Part shown: positions 33,614 through 44,822 of the stretch, one piece after another
Layout of the letters: each line of letters begins with the position of its first letter
How positions within the stretch are numbered: the stretch's first letter is position 1
Assembly: GCA_030248295.1 (NCBI GenBank)
Contig: JASANH010001265.1
Location: 186,001-250,000, forward strand
Source: Mesodorylaimus sp. YZB2_4
Taxonomy: Eukaryota > Nematoda > Enoplea > Dorylaimida > Dorylaimidae
Length of the DNA: 64,000 nt
Direction: 5' to 3'
Notes under the pieces: generated by a model
Seen by the model: the letters and a program-made list of their open reading frames with translations, nothing else
Told to the model about the DNA's origin: nothing
Databases searched by the model: none
Translations under genes and position numbers: made by a program

Positions 33614-35227
33614 GTCACTTTTCACAGAGTAGTATAGCCCATGTTATACCCCGGGCTCACTCCACTCCTTTTCCTGATCGATATGCCATCGATCTGTCTT
33701 GATCGGCCAATCACCGACCACCATTTCCACCCGCCTACCCGATCGACTGGCGATGGCGACGGTGCCCCCTGGCGAGAGAGTCGCCCTCAAAGGCTCCCCC
33801 CATCGAACACCAAAAATCAGCCCGCGATCGATAGATAAACTGATCGCTGGACACCATCATAGTTTTCTGACAGGAAATACTGCATTCTCGCCACTTTGGA
33901 CTGCCCTCGCTGGCCCACTGCACTGTTGACACTTGCACTGCCCTCGCAGCCTATACTTACATATAAGCGCGCTGCTGGCCGCGCCTCGTCATTTCGATTG
34001 ACTGCTCGTTCACGAATGATGGTCTTGGCTGCACAAATGTGGGTCTCGCTGCCCACGCCTGTCAGTCCGTTGCCATCGCCAGTGAGCCAGTTGCCAGCGA
34101 ATGTGGGTCTTGTTGCCCACGTCGGCTGGTCTCGTTCCAGTCGCCCACGAATGTTGGTCTTGTGGCCAACGCCAGATTGGGCTGTGTATCGGAATGGCTG
34201 CGATGTGACGACCTCCCCGCGGTGCAGCCAGAAACTGGTCTCCCGATCAGGCCAACGTCACACAAGAAAGAAGAACCGACGACGGGGCAGCCGGATCGAA
34301 AGTCGAATACAACGAGCGACGGACGAGACCAGGGGTAAGCTTCGTTTACAGCAGACTGACTTCTAGCGTCTTAACTTTCAGGCCCGACTTCTGATACGAA
34401 TGGCACATGGCTGGATGGAGGTGGTCTCGTTGCATTGATCTCCAACGTGCTGGACTCATCGTCAGTAAGGTGAGTTTGGTCGCTTCCACTCCCTTGTCGC
34501 TTCCAACTAATCGAGCTTGCTTTTTAGGTGTCAAAGCTCGAGTCCCCGCTCGTCTATTCGTCACGATGAGAACCCGAGCAGTCAAGCAGCGAATACGGAC
34601 AAGATCGAGTCTGCATACAGTATACTGTACAGTACATGGCCAAACCGAGCTTCCACTCTGCCGCAGACCATTGGGCGTCTTGGACGAAGTTGCGATCGTC
34701 AGTGTGATCTCGATCGTTACAACTTGTGTAGCGCATCATTGTCTGTATTGATCATGGCCGTGTACGTTGTGTCTGTTGGGTTCCTACGAGAAGGGTGGGT
34801 CATGGGAGCGACGAGAAAACGATTCCCTGCCTTGAGTAGCGGGTTAGCTTGCGAAATGGTGTCAATGCCATGCCAGAGGTTACAAGCAGTCTCGAGTCAT
34901 TCATGGTAGTAAGCAGCATAGGACTTGCAGCGTAGGGTGACTCTACGAATCGAAGACACGTGGGCTGCGTGATTGTGATGTTACCTTCACTGTCATTTGC
35001 TGTCTTTTATCTGAAGTCATCGTGACTGACTGTGGACACTCTTCTCATTCAGCATGACGCACGCATACAAACAGTGTGTCTCGCTTCCGTCGGTCTGGGC
35101 GTCACATTCTTTGAAATCCAGTGTCGTGCTGTATTCCATCAGGCGATCCTTCCACTTTCGTAACCCCTTTAAAGCTGTTGCGCGATCTGTGTAGAGGCTC
35201 GACTGGCGATCGATACTCTGCACGGAT
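33614..35227. repeat. Gene-poor stretch with degenerate tandem units
   Basis: Between about 34010 and 34180 a loose unit of 30-40 bp recurs (cores ATGTGGGTCT-GCTGCCCACG, ATGTGGGTCTTGTTGCCCACG and ATGTTGGTCTTGTGGCCAACG), so a decayed minisatellite is likely. The unit is itself partly palindromic (GTGGGTC ... GCCCAC). Open frames across it (for example 156 codons at 33896-34366) follow from the repeat and are not credible genes. Confidence 0.45.
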
Positions 35228-36047
35228 CCGGTGTCATAATGAGTCCGAGGGTACCGTAATGCGTCCTGATGGGCTCAGAAGCAACTAATTGTAAGTCGAT
35301 CCAAATGTAGACTGTACTGTCGTAACATTATATATCATACCATATAACATCAAAACAAAGCAAAGACTTGAATGCGATATATACCCAAGGTGATGTATAG
35401 GCAAGGCGATTACGAGAATAAAGGAATTAACATTTCTACAAAGGCACGAAATGATGCGAACAATTGACAATAAAAATCGCTTCATCTGACGAGCGAATCT
35501 TCGGCTTGAACTGGACCCAAGCAAACCCACTGACCTGCGGATCGTAACACCAAATTTCGGTCTCCAATACATAGATCCGCAGCAACTTGCAAATCTACGT
35601 CTGAGCCCCATGTCGAAAGTAACCTGACATATATTCACCATTATGATTTCGCATATCCAAGCTAGTGCTTCGCATATACACACACTCAGAAGCCAAAACT
35701 TTAAGCCCGGTTTTCTCGAAACCGCGACCTTTTGACACTTAGTGCCTTTTGGCATATAGGTATCGAAGTGATCTTCTCGCATCTTTGTCTTTTGGAAGTA
35801 GTTCTCAGCGGGCTGATGCAGGTATCGGCTTTCGTTCTTGCTGAATTCATCGCAGATCAATTTTCGAAGGGCCAATGATGTTCCTCGGAATGTAATGACA
35901 TGGCTTAAGGTTTGGAACAGACAGTTGCCAGCTTAACACTGACTGCGGACGCAATATGATTGCCCTGGACGCATTATGATGACGACCAATCATAATGGGT
36001 CCTCCCAGAACGGTTTATTATGAGGACGCATTATGACGCGACACCGG
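35228..36047. mobile_element. DNA-transposon-like element with inverted ends and subterminal repeats
   Basis: The left end reads CCGGTGTCATAATGAGTCC. The right end, on the opposite strand, reads CCGGTGTCGCGTCATAATG and then CGTCC. The motif TCATAATGCGTCC or a close variant occurs twice at the left (35234-35246, 35255-35266) and three times inverted at the right (35947-35959, 35967-35979, 36024-36036). Inverted ends plus clustered subterminal motifs are typical of cut-and-paste DNA transposons. Inside is a 196-codon minus-strand frame, listed separately. Flanking target duplications are not obvious. Confidence 0.55.
35285..35875 (-). CDS. Unrecognised ORF inside the transposon-like element
   Basis: A 196-codon frame whose first 60 residues are charged and coding-like (MALRKLICDEFSKNESRYLH, HFDTYMPKGTKC) and whose remainder has several hydrophobic runs (VCICEALAWICEIIMVNIC). 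It fills most of the element bounded by the inverted ends. It could be a fragment of a transposase or a captured exon; I cannot assign a family. No start context or splice partner is compelling. Confidence 0.3.
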   Translation of the reverse strand: MALRKLICDEFSKNESRYLHQPAENYFQKTKMREDHFDTYMPKGTKCQKVAVSRKPGLKFWLLSVCICEALAWICEIIMVNICQVTFDMGLRRRFASCCGSMYWRPKFGVTIRRSVGLLGSSSSRRFARQMKRFLLSIVRIISCLCRNVNSFILVIALPIHHLGYISHSSLCFVLMLYGMIYNVTTVQSTFGSTYN

Positions 36048-36084
36048 CAGCTGGGGGCGTCACCCGTCAGGATGATGTTTCAGC

Positions 36085-36570
36085 CATGGACTAGGTCGGA
36101 AGACTTGGTTTTTGGCGTGGCGCATGAGTTCCGCCAGACACTCCCTCCAGTAATACGGCCCCAGTCGTATTACAATATCGTTGGCGAAGAGCAGGGTTCA
36201 TGGGCGGCAGTGTCCATGCATAGTATGAAGAGTAGTGGGGAAAGTGTGAGCCTTGGTGGACACCCACTTTGATACTGAATGCACCAGCCCTCCAGCTGAC
36301 CATCGAACTGACTCTCAAGTGCGCATAAACGTTTGGTGATATGGTAAAACATGAACATGAACTCTTTGCTCCTTCAATCTTTGTCTCAGATACACCATGT
36401 GACCTGATCGTGAGGGCGTATCAGGTCAGGTAGCGCGACACTCTATCGAATGCTTTTGCCAGTTCCAAGAAGGCCATGTGCGCTGCCTGTTTTCTCAAAG
36501 TGCGTTCTATCAGTTGGCGAGCACCTGTGGTTAATCCGCATCGGTTTGGCGAGATATGCGCATAACTTAG
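36085..36570 (-). pseudogene. LINE reverse-transcriptase fragment
   Basis: On the minus strand the segment at 36430-36560 translates with reverse-transcriptase words (CGLTTGARQLIERTL, then AHMAFLELAKAFDRVSR, matching the family signature FxDLxKAFDxV). After an inserted SINE tail, 36090-36310 continues with GVHQGSHFP in one frame and SPLLFILCMDTAA in the next, the QG-SP-LF motif block. Frameshifts separate the parts, so it is dead. The clade is probably a non-LTR element of the RTE or LINE-1 broad type, not resolved. Confidence 0.75.
36312..36362 (+). repeat. SINE family A, tail-only copy inside LINE remnant
   Basis: AAGTGCGCATAAACGTTTGG and GATATGGTAAAACATGAACA match the 3' part of family A copies at 803 and 10290. 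Its position between two halves of the reverse-transcriptase remnant suggests insertion after, or template switching during, LINE decay. Confidence 0.6.
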
Positions 36571-36670
36571 CAATACCGAATAGGAATGATTTCACAGCGG
36601 TCTGAGTTACAGCGGTCTGATTCTACCTATTGCATGATGTTTTACAGACAAAACTAAACAAACGCAACAG

Positions 36671-36840
36671 TTGGTCGACTCTCATCCTCAGTTCGTCGGG
36701 TTCGACTCCCCGCAGTGGGCCTCATTTATGAAAGCGTGACCTCAGCTGACCTTGCGCCTGCGCTAGCTCACTGGTTTCCTAGCGAAGTGGGGCGCCACTC
36801 TTTATGAGGCCACGGTATAGGTCCTCACGCGGTCTCTTCA
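36671..36840 (+). repeat. Possible third tRNA-derived SINE (single copy)
   Basis: Contains a B-box-like GGGTTCGACTCCCC followed by a GC-rich body with words TGACCTCAGCTGACCTTGC, similar in style but not in sequence to the other SINEs. Only one copy is in the window, so the family status is a guess. Confidence 0.35.
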
Positions 36841-37356
36841 AAGGTGCGGGGGAACCGACCTGAATGGCACTATGTACCTATGCAATTGACTGCTGGCTCC
36901 TTGCCAACTGAAGGGAACACGACATTCAAGACTTCTCACGTCGTGCACTTGTCCGCCACGCATGCAGCAGTCACAGGCCATCAGAGGAGCTCGTATGCAC
37001 AGCACTGCCTGAGACCCTATTCGCCCCCCTCAATATAGTACAGTAGTCAAAGGCCTCTCAGCGATCAGTAGAAAAGTTAGGTTGGAATTTTTCTTGACTT
37101 CGGCAAACAAAACATACTTCCATTACTCTAGCGCGGTTGAAATGGCCTCAGCTTATCGGCCTTCATCCCCACCTTCGCCCGGAGTGTGCAGCTGGCTGGT
37201 CTAACATTGCCTTAGCTCGTCTAAAACGCTTTTCGACGGCAACTTTTCCAACTTGTGAGCTGCTGGTGCGGAAAACAAGGCAAACCCGCGAAGTCAGTTT
37301 AGCTACCAGGCGGCTGCCAATTGCCCCATCCACTTTCGCGCCCATTCCTAGCTGCC

Positions 37357-40300
37357 ATGGCACGGGCGATGGTGCATCTACTTTACACTGCCCTCATTTC
37401 CCTGTCCCTGTCTTGCATTGTTGCCTTACCAGAAGAACCGGAATTCACCTACTATAAGTTGTACGAAGTGGGAAAGGGGGCTTACACGGAAGAACGATGG
37501 TACGAATGCGTTGCTTTCATGCGACGCGCCTTAGAAGACTATAAATTCTATCGAGGAACTCAATGGAATTGTCACCAACGATGCGAACGGCATATCCCGA
37601 TCGATCCATTTCCAATCGATACGCCCGCATTTCGAGAGGAAAAACGAGCCATTTTCGATAAATCTATACCGGAAGCTAGAATTTTTGAAAAATTTGTCAA
37701 AAATGCTTTGTGTTTACGACGATGCAAACACGATCGATTACCGGGACGTCCGTTACATATCCCAGATCCGAATGTGGAAAAAGATTTTCGACAAGCTAAA
37801 CCATACAGTTATATGCAATACTGTTATTGGAAAGTAAGATTTTTAAATATTTTTAAAAGTTCCGACACAGTTTTCACATTTCGTAGCTTGGAGATCTGGA
37901 ACATGCTGTTTCGGCAGCTTACACATATTTGGTGCGAAATCCTGACGATTCGGTACGATTCTTTTGGAAATTTAACTTTTGAAATTTTAGAGTTCAAAAT
38001 TTCAGATGATGTCAGAAAATCTTCAATATTATATGAAAGAGAAAGCGTATAATGAAAAAATGGCCCGAGATTTGGAACAGACGGAGTATCAGGTGAGCTT
38101 GGAGAATGGGATAAACAAATTTGGGTCGAAAAATTTCCTATTTAGACAGCGTATTTGGACGGTGTGTCAGCTTATGATGAAAAGCGATTTATGGACGTAA
38201 TTGATAAAATGGAACGATCGTTGGAATCGTATTTTGAAGAATACGAAAAATGCCGAGCCCTGTGCGATGTACCAGTCGTTGATGAGATGGAATTAGTTTG
38301 GGATTTTTATTCTACAATCACCCGTAAGTCAATTTTTTTCATCTTTTGCATCAAGATTTTCACATTCTTGCTGTGCTTTTTAAAATTTTTGCTGGGTAGG
38401 AACATATGTTAAGAATTGGATCTTAGAGTGAAATCTTTGTTGAACTAAATAAAAGCACGTTTGTTTTTAGTTTTTTACACGCAAGTTCTAAAATGCCGAG
38501 AAAATTGCCATACGAGTTCGACATTTATCCGAGGAAATCGTATGGACGATTTTGTTGCTTCTCATTTTCATTATTTACAATTTGCGTATTGGAAAGGTCA
38601 GAAAAAAATATTCGAAAGAATTTTTCTCTTTTTTGAAATTCTTTTTAGAATCAATGGTGCGGAAAGCAGCCGAAGCGGTGGCCACTTATTTACTGTTCTT
38701 TCCCGAAGATGAAACCATGTTGCACAACAAACGATACTATTTGGCCAATTTCGATTTGAAATTGGAACATTTTGTGCCCCGAGCTGTGAGTCAGTCCTGG
38801 ATGGATGGTGATTTTATAACATACTGCACGTCTTCCATTCAGGGACCAGTACGCTTTTACAAGAGATTATTGCTGGAGAAACGACTGCTGGCATTTTTGA
38901 CTGAAAAATTTCGATTTGATGAAGAGGAGGTAAGCGCTCGCAGAGTAAGGCTGTCTCTCCCACCCGCGGCCTGTAGAGTCTGACGATAAGAGCAGTCCTT
39001 GGGTAGGTAGGAAGCCTAGGTAGGGCCACTTACTGATAGACTGACAGACCATTGTGCTGGGGGATCTCATGGTCAGTACCGTCAGGCATCGGCGACACTG
39101 CCTTCTGAGACCCGCCCGCAGAAAGTGAACAGAAATGAGTGAAGGTGAAGTGACTGGGTCTCAGAAGTGACCTCTGTTGAGAGAAAAGGGATAGCATTAT
39201 TGATCGGTCGGGTGCTGGTAGGCCACCTTATTTCACTTCTACTCACTTTCTGAGGTGCGGCCTCGTAAGGCAGTACAGGGTTACAGTCAACGCCCGGCTG
39301 GTACTGATTGTGAGATACCTGCACCAATGGCAGGCCGGTCTACCTTTCCGTTGGTACTTCCTACCCGCTTATGCGGCAGACCTCTGGGCGATTGCCCCGC
39401 AAGGGGGCCTGACTCACCAAGACTCAATGGCTGCCTTATTGTCAGCCGCTACCGATAATTGTTATGAAAGAGACAAGTTCAGGACACATTTGCTCACACG
39501 GTGGAAAATGGGGATGTAATGTTTCCTTGCAGTATCCCCGCTACCACCCGGAAGATTACCGCGACACTCCTGACGATGTGCCTGGCATGGACGACGCGGA
39601 ATACGTGAGCCTTGCTGGGGGACGACAAAGTGATCGGAGTGATCAAGCACGGACGTACGAGGACGACTTGGAAGAGTTCAGTCTGCCTCCAGCCCCTGCA
39701 CATAAACGGAAGGGAGACGATGGGCATCTGGCTGTCGCACCGGATATGGAGGTAGTATTAGAAATGGGTGTACTGGAGTAGGTCCTCTACAGTTCTGTCT
39801 TTCATGTTTTTCAGGTCAAATCACCGTTCTGGACACCATCGAACGAAATTCTGAGGAAGTATCAAGTCGATCACGGAGTGGAAGTTGTGAAGAAGGAAAG
39901 CGATCTGAGTGGCCGATATCGATTTTTGGCCGATAAGCTGCTGAATAAGGACGAGTGCCAAACGTTGTTGCAACTTGCTGTAAGTCTTTCTCGAATAAGT
40001 TCTGGGTTTAGGCTGGTCCATATCGTATCTCCTCTCTAAAGTCACCCGGGGGTCATACGGGAACATGCGTGCGTCGAAGTGTGCGGACCTCGACTGACTC
40101 GATTTCAAAGTTCTTGGCTGGACTAGTTCGTAATATAGAATGATTGCTGAAGCAGTCAAAACGTGTTTCGACCAGCTGATGAGTACAGCATAATGAAGTC
40201 GTAGGACGAGCTGTAAAAGCAATATATCAGATTCTGTTAGGGGACTGAATCTTATTTTGTTTTAATAAATTTTTTGTGGGTTGGGTCCCTCGCCTCCCCA

Positions 40301-41922
40301 GTTTTAACCCGTTTTGCCTCTTGCCGGCCAGCAGTCAAACCTTATAAGCTCGGCTGTGCGGGGACCAGCACACACACATCAGCGTCCTTCTGTATGTCTC
40401 CACTATGAGCACCTCCACACGAGGGCATCCTGGACAGTACACCGACTTCCTGAGACGATGGCGGGTGGGATGAACCCTGTTCGACAGCGGAGACTGTCTA
40501 CTCGTTTAGTCTCCCTCTCCCCACTCGGAGCACCTCGACTGTACCGGCCGGCCCGCCCACGGCCTGGCGTGCAAGGGCAGCGAGGGTTTATGGTCCACAA
40601 ACCGACCTCCATCACCGGGGATCGAACCCGGGACGAGTCCAACCACTCGCTCCCAAGCAATACGGAGAGACGAATGCCGAATCGCCGCTTCGCCACCGCG
40701 GCCGTGGACCGAATCTTATGCCTCCCTCCCCGCCCATTCAGGGGTCTAAACCTGCCTTGGGCTGCTGTAGTTCAGACCCTCGAGGAAGTGCTACTCGGAC
40801 CCCGAACTGTTGCCTCTTTATAGAAGCAAGCGGAACTCGGCGATGGATATAACGGCGTGCCATCACCTCACACGAAGCATGAGGAATTCCGTGGACTGAC
40901 TGTTACCCGTGTGGCAGAGGTACGCGTGCCTGCTTGACTCTTGGGTGTGTGCAGTAATGGCCTTGGAATTCAGCTTGCCGCCGAGGGCAAAGTGCCTTTG
41001 GACAGTGCCAAGCTGTTGTTGGACAAGAGTGAGTTGGGTCGAGATTTGGTGCAAACGTATTTCAATCTGACGACGCACTTGTATTTCGATTACACGCATT
41101 TGGTATGTCGATCGACGAAGACAGATGGCAAAGGTAGGTCGGGCATATCTGGTTGATTAGGTCTTGGTCGTCTGTGTTGCACTGCTTCCATTTTGTTTCA
41201 GCTGATAGCCCCAACTTGCTGCGCTCGGATTTGAGTCATGCCATTCACGGGGACAATTGTGTGTTCCGGAATGGGCGGTGCGACAAGAAGTTTCCAGCCT
41301 ACACGTGGCGAGATTACAGGTAATTACAGTCTCCCGAGCAAGGTGTAAAAGTGAATAGACTGGCTTCACTAACCTCTTTTTTGGACTGCACTGGTTTTTA
41401 TTACTCAAAGAAATCTGGTCTCATTTTCAGTGCCGTCATTTATCTGAACGATGACTTTACGGGCGGAGAATTTATTTTTAGCGATAAAAACAAAGACGTG
41501 GAGGTAAATGCTTGCCAAGATAACACGCTGTGTATTCACGCGTTTTTATGCTCAGGCCGAAATCAAGCCAAAATGCGGCCAAATGGTGGGATTCTCCGCT
41601 GACACTCTGCACGGCGTGAAGGCGGTAAGCTGATTTGTCTTGCGCCCATGTAACTCCTAGGCCCCTTACCGCGCGGTCTGCCGTCTGGTCGAACCAGGGC
41701 ATGCAGCATGGACTTGAGCGCACCCTAAACACGTTGTGCCCCTCCACGTTTCAGATCACAAGTGGCAGTCGCTGCGTGATAGCTCTATGGCTGACCTTGG
41801 ACCCGTCGCATGAAGAAGTGGAACGGATTCGGGCCCAGCAAGCTTTGGCCAAGTTGGAGCTGTCCTTGGAGAAAGACGTGAATTTGGCTGAACAGGCTGT
41901 TTCTGGCACTGGGGACACGTAA
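37357..41922 (+). CDS. P3H: Leprecan-type prolyl 3-hydroxylase
   Basis: An ER enzyme family that 3-hydroxylates collagen prolines with Fe(II) and 2-oxoglutarate. About 14 exons were followed. ATG 37357 gives a signal peptide (MVHLLYTALISLSLSC). The N-terminal half has CXXXC-bearing TPR-like repeats: CHQRCERH, CLRRCKHD, LGDLEHAVSAAYTYLV, KCRALCDVP and ATYLLFFPEDETM. The catalytic dioxygenase half has LGDGYNGVPSPHT, HLYFDYTHLVCR, the iron ligands His-x-Asp in SHAIHGDNC, the distal His in DTLHGVKA, and the 2-oxoglutarate Arg in SRCVIALW. The final exon ends AVSGTGDT without the KDEL-type ER retention signal usual in the family. A SINE lies in the intron before the LGDGYNG exon. The exon near 39.53-39.75 kb (YPRYHPEDYRDTP) is the least sure. 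Confidence 0.9.
39102..39167. repeat. 12-bp perfect inverted repeat in prolyl hydroxylase intron
   Basis: CTTCTGAGACCC at 39102-39113 and GGGTCTCAGAAG at 39156-39167 are exact reverse complements with a 42-nt spacer. Weaker complementary words continue to the right (CACTTCTACTCACTTTC near 39230). It may be the end of a small foldback element. Confidence 0.4.
40310..40708 (-). repeat. SINE family B, full-length copy (intron of prolyl hydroxylase)
   Basis: Reverse complement starts at the right with GGCCGCGGTGGCGAAGCGG, has the B-box-like GGGTTCGATCCCC, then ATAAACCCTCGCTGCC, GCACGCCAGGCCGTGGGC and TCCACACGAGG-type words in order. It ends with TTATAAGGTTTGACTGCTGG. It is the most complete copy and lies antisense in a host intron. 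Confidence 0.8.
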
Positions 41923-42557
41923 GCTGCCAATCGTGAGTGGTACGAGTTTTGCAATACACGCTTTATTGTGCCGTATTTGGGTGCTAGTCTGCGTCCAGGT
42001 TTATGCTTTGAGTTGGTCTGCAATGTGCCTTGAACTGCTATCGTTTTAGATGGGTGCTGAGTTGGATGATATGCATTTGAGACCAATCGTGCCATTTTGT
42101 ACTGCCTTTTACTCTTTACTGTTATTCGCATATTTGTACTTGGTGCCTTGCCATTATACAGGAACCTCAACTATCTCGCCATGTTAGGTGTTTATGGCCG
42201 TATCTCTCATCAGTGCTATTGCTCGTTTCCAAATGGCGTTGAAATTTTTGTACCTTTTTAATCTTACTGGTTGATATGAATACGCGCTGCCAAGTTTACT
42301 TTGAAGAACATCAGCTAACAATAAGTATTGCACGCGCGTACACGAAATAGCATTCGGGGAAGCGGACACGTGGGGCCAGGATCAACTGACACGGACTACA
42401 TTTCTACAGAGGACACAAATAAAGCCAGACTGCTACAGCTTACGAACAATGCTAACGCGTAAAAACAAAGGTACATGCTTGTGTGAAAAAATATAGACGT
42501 CGTTCCTTCATACAGCGGTAACAGAAGTACACAGAGATGGGGTAGCGAAATTCGTAC
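41923..42557. other. Convergent intergenic gap
   Basis: Lies between the stop codons of two convergent genes (prolyl hydroxylase and the MDR enzyme) and presumably contains both 3' untranslated regions. No gene or repeat is recognised. Confidence 0.45.
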
Positions 42558-44179
42558 TTACAGGGGACAAGTGACCACTTGTTCATTTTCACCCCTGCCA
42601 CTTGCGGCCTTCAGTGGATCGCATACTTCGAGGATGGCCCGTCCTTCCACTTCCGACATGCTCAGCTGCTTCAACACCTGACTAGCTTGAGCCAGTGGAA
42701 AGATTTTATAAGCAGGAGCTTCGATCTGAAATAAATCAAGTGAATCATAAGTATTTAGATTAAAAAAGTTATATACTTCTCCGCCGGCCAGCAAATTTAC
42801 CAACTCTTTTAACTGCTGAATCGATCCGCGGTCCACGCCCATCACTGCCAAACGATTCTTCGCCAATAATTTGACAGGCAGCTGAACGTCCAGTCCTGAC
42901 AAGCCACCAACAAACAGGACGCCGTTCTGAAATGGGATCAGGAAGATGAATGGGATATTAGGACTCGAAGTAACTGCACTTACCTCGGCCAAACAACGCA
43001 GTGAACGCATGACCGTACGCGGCGTTGTCACAAAGTCGAACACCACTTGAACGCCAGTTCTAGCCGCGTCTTTGGTACGAATGATCAATTGCTCTTCGAA
43101 TTCTGTAACCCCAAAGGATATAACTCGCGAGGACAAACCGGACTAGTTGATCATCGATACCTGATTCGTCCCAGTGCACCACACAGTCCGCTCCATTCCG
43201 CTCTAAAATACGAAAGTGAAGTACAATCAATCGATTCTTTTCCAAATTATCAAATCTTACCAGCTAATGACAAACGTTCCTCCTTTCCATCTGCAACCAA
43301 AATCTTTACTTGTTTTTCAAATTTTCGCGAGAAGAAATATTTCGCCAGTTTTAACAGCCATAAACCCAATCCGCCTGCGCCAACGATCAGCACGTTGCAG
43401 TATTTTAGAGATTGAACGAAATTTTCCACTACCGCGCTACTTTGCAAAACCTAAATGAAAAGGTGCATATAAAATCGATATTGCCCTAATTATTGATCGT
43501 TTCCTTAAAACTTCTGTACTCACAGCTGAATAAGCCCATGTAGCGCCAGCCGGCAACATTGCAGCCACGTGCATAGACACGGATTCGGGAATCTTGACTA
43601 AGGATTCCAAACTTGGAACACTCACGAAATCCGCGTACCTAAAATATAAATTGACATAAACCTTTGAATCTATACATTGTATATAAGACACCAGCCTACC
43701 CTTGTTGACACATTTCCTCCGTCGGCCATACGATCACATTGTCGCCGGCCTTTAAACCGTATTTTTCTGTATCGGCATTCTCGCCCAGCGATTCAATTAC
43801 ACCAGCCACTTCGTAACCTAAAACAACAAAAATGTGCAGCCATAAATTCCGTAAATTCATCGAAACAGGTGCCAAAAGTTGCATCATGTAAAAAACGATT
43901 TACATACCCGGATACAAAGATGTATCTCTGATCCCGGCTGTTATACGAGCTTGTTTCGAATTTTTGACTTCTTTGTCCGTCAAGCAAACGCCGGCGTAGC
44001 ACACCTTCAGAAAAAGTTCGTACCTGGTACTGACATTCTAAAAAACGTCAACAAAGCCAGTTTCTAGCGTGCGTTACCTTCACACGAGCCCCTTTCGGTG
44101 GGATGTCGGGCACGGGTTCATCATCGAAAAAGTGGACTTCTTTGATGTCCTTCGGCGATCCCAAACTGAGACGGCGCAT
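42558..44179 (-). CDS. Zinc-type alcohol dehydrogenase-like MDR oxidoreductase
   Basis: Nine or so short exons give a medium-chain dehydrogenase/reductase. The start is [20 protein letters not shown]. The catalytic zinc region is [13 protein letters not shown] (Cys ligand in GVC), then [12 protein letters not shown] and [12 protein letters not shown]. Substrate-domain words [20 protein letters not shown] and [12 protein letters not shown] follow. The Rossmann motif is [18 protein letters not shown] (GxGGxG, so NAD(P)-binding). Later parts are [19 protein letters not shown] and [18 protein letters not shown]. The C terminus is [19 protein letters not shown]. The structural zinc Cys cluster of classical ADH is not evident. 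The substrate is unknown. One internal intron in the LFLKVCYAG region is uncertain. Confidence 0.85.
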
Positions 44180-44822
44180 TTTGAATCGATATAATTCCCT
44201 TCCAATCCTGCAACATGTAATTAGGTCTAATAGAACGTCAAATGGTTGCCAAAAATCACGTAGAAATAAAATCCAAATATTTTAGTGCAAAGCAGAAAAA
44301 ACTTGAAAATTTTTACAAAGTAGATACCCGAAAACAGTGAAAATTTTTCTCACCTATCTTTTTCCTCTTACGCTTTGCCAAAATCTCGACCCGGTGCTTG
44401 CAGCAATTTTCAATCGAACTCTTTTCTCGCTCTGTCAGCTGGCTTTTCCCTGCTTTGCCTGCCCAGTTATTGCGTCCACCTGCGCAAAGGCTCGTTCCAA
44501 GCACGTGAAAGTCAGCGTGCTATTGGCCCGTTCCCCACTTTACGTTGCCTTCCTCCGCAGTGGTAAAAGTAAGGTTCAGACATAAACTAATGTTTTCGTA
44601 GACTTCGCGGCGCCTGGGCCTCACAAAAACCATATATCAGTTCGCACCTCCTTTGTCGTCACGTCAATCACAAAAGGTCCCCGAGGCTTCTGTACCATTT
44701 CTGAACCATTTATTAGAAAAGTCAAAATAAAAATCTTTTACAAAATCGATAGACCATTAACTGCAGAGGTAAGTGTACAACATCAAGCAGCAAATTCTCA
44801 TACAATATCAAATTCTTCGATT
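44180..44822. other. MDR gene upstream and ING3 downstream gap
   Basis: Probably the promoter of the MDR enzyme and the 3' untranslated region of ING3. The plus-strand open frames here (up to 82 codons) have no family resemblance. Confidence 0.4.

Noticed and set aside
33896..34366. 156-codon plus-strand frame
   Set aside because: Runs through degenerate tandem units; its repeated peptide words follow from the DNA repeat.
40314..40823. 169-codon plus-strand frame
   Set aside because: Runs through a GC-rich SINE copy; open by composition.
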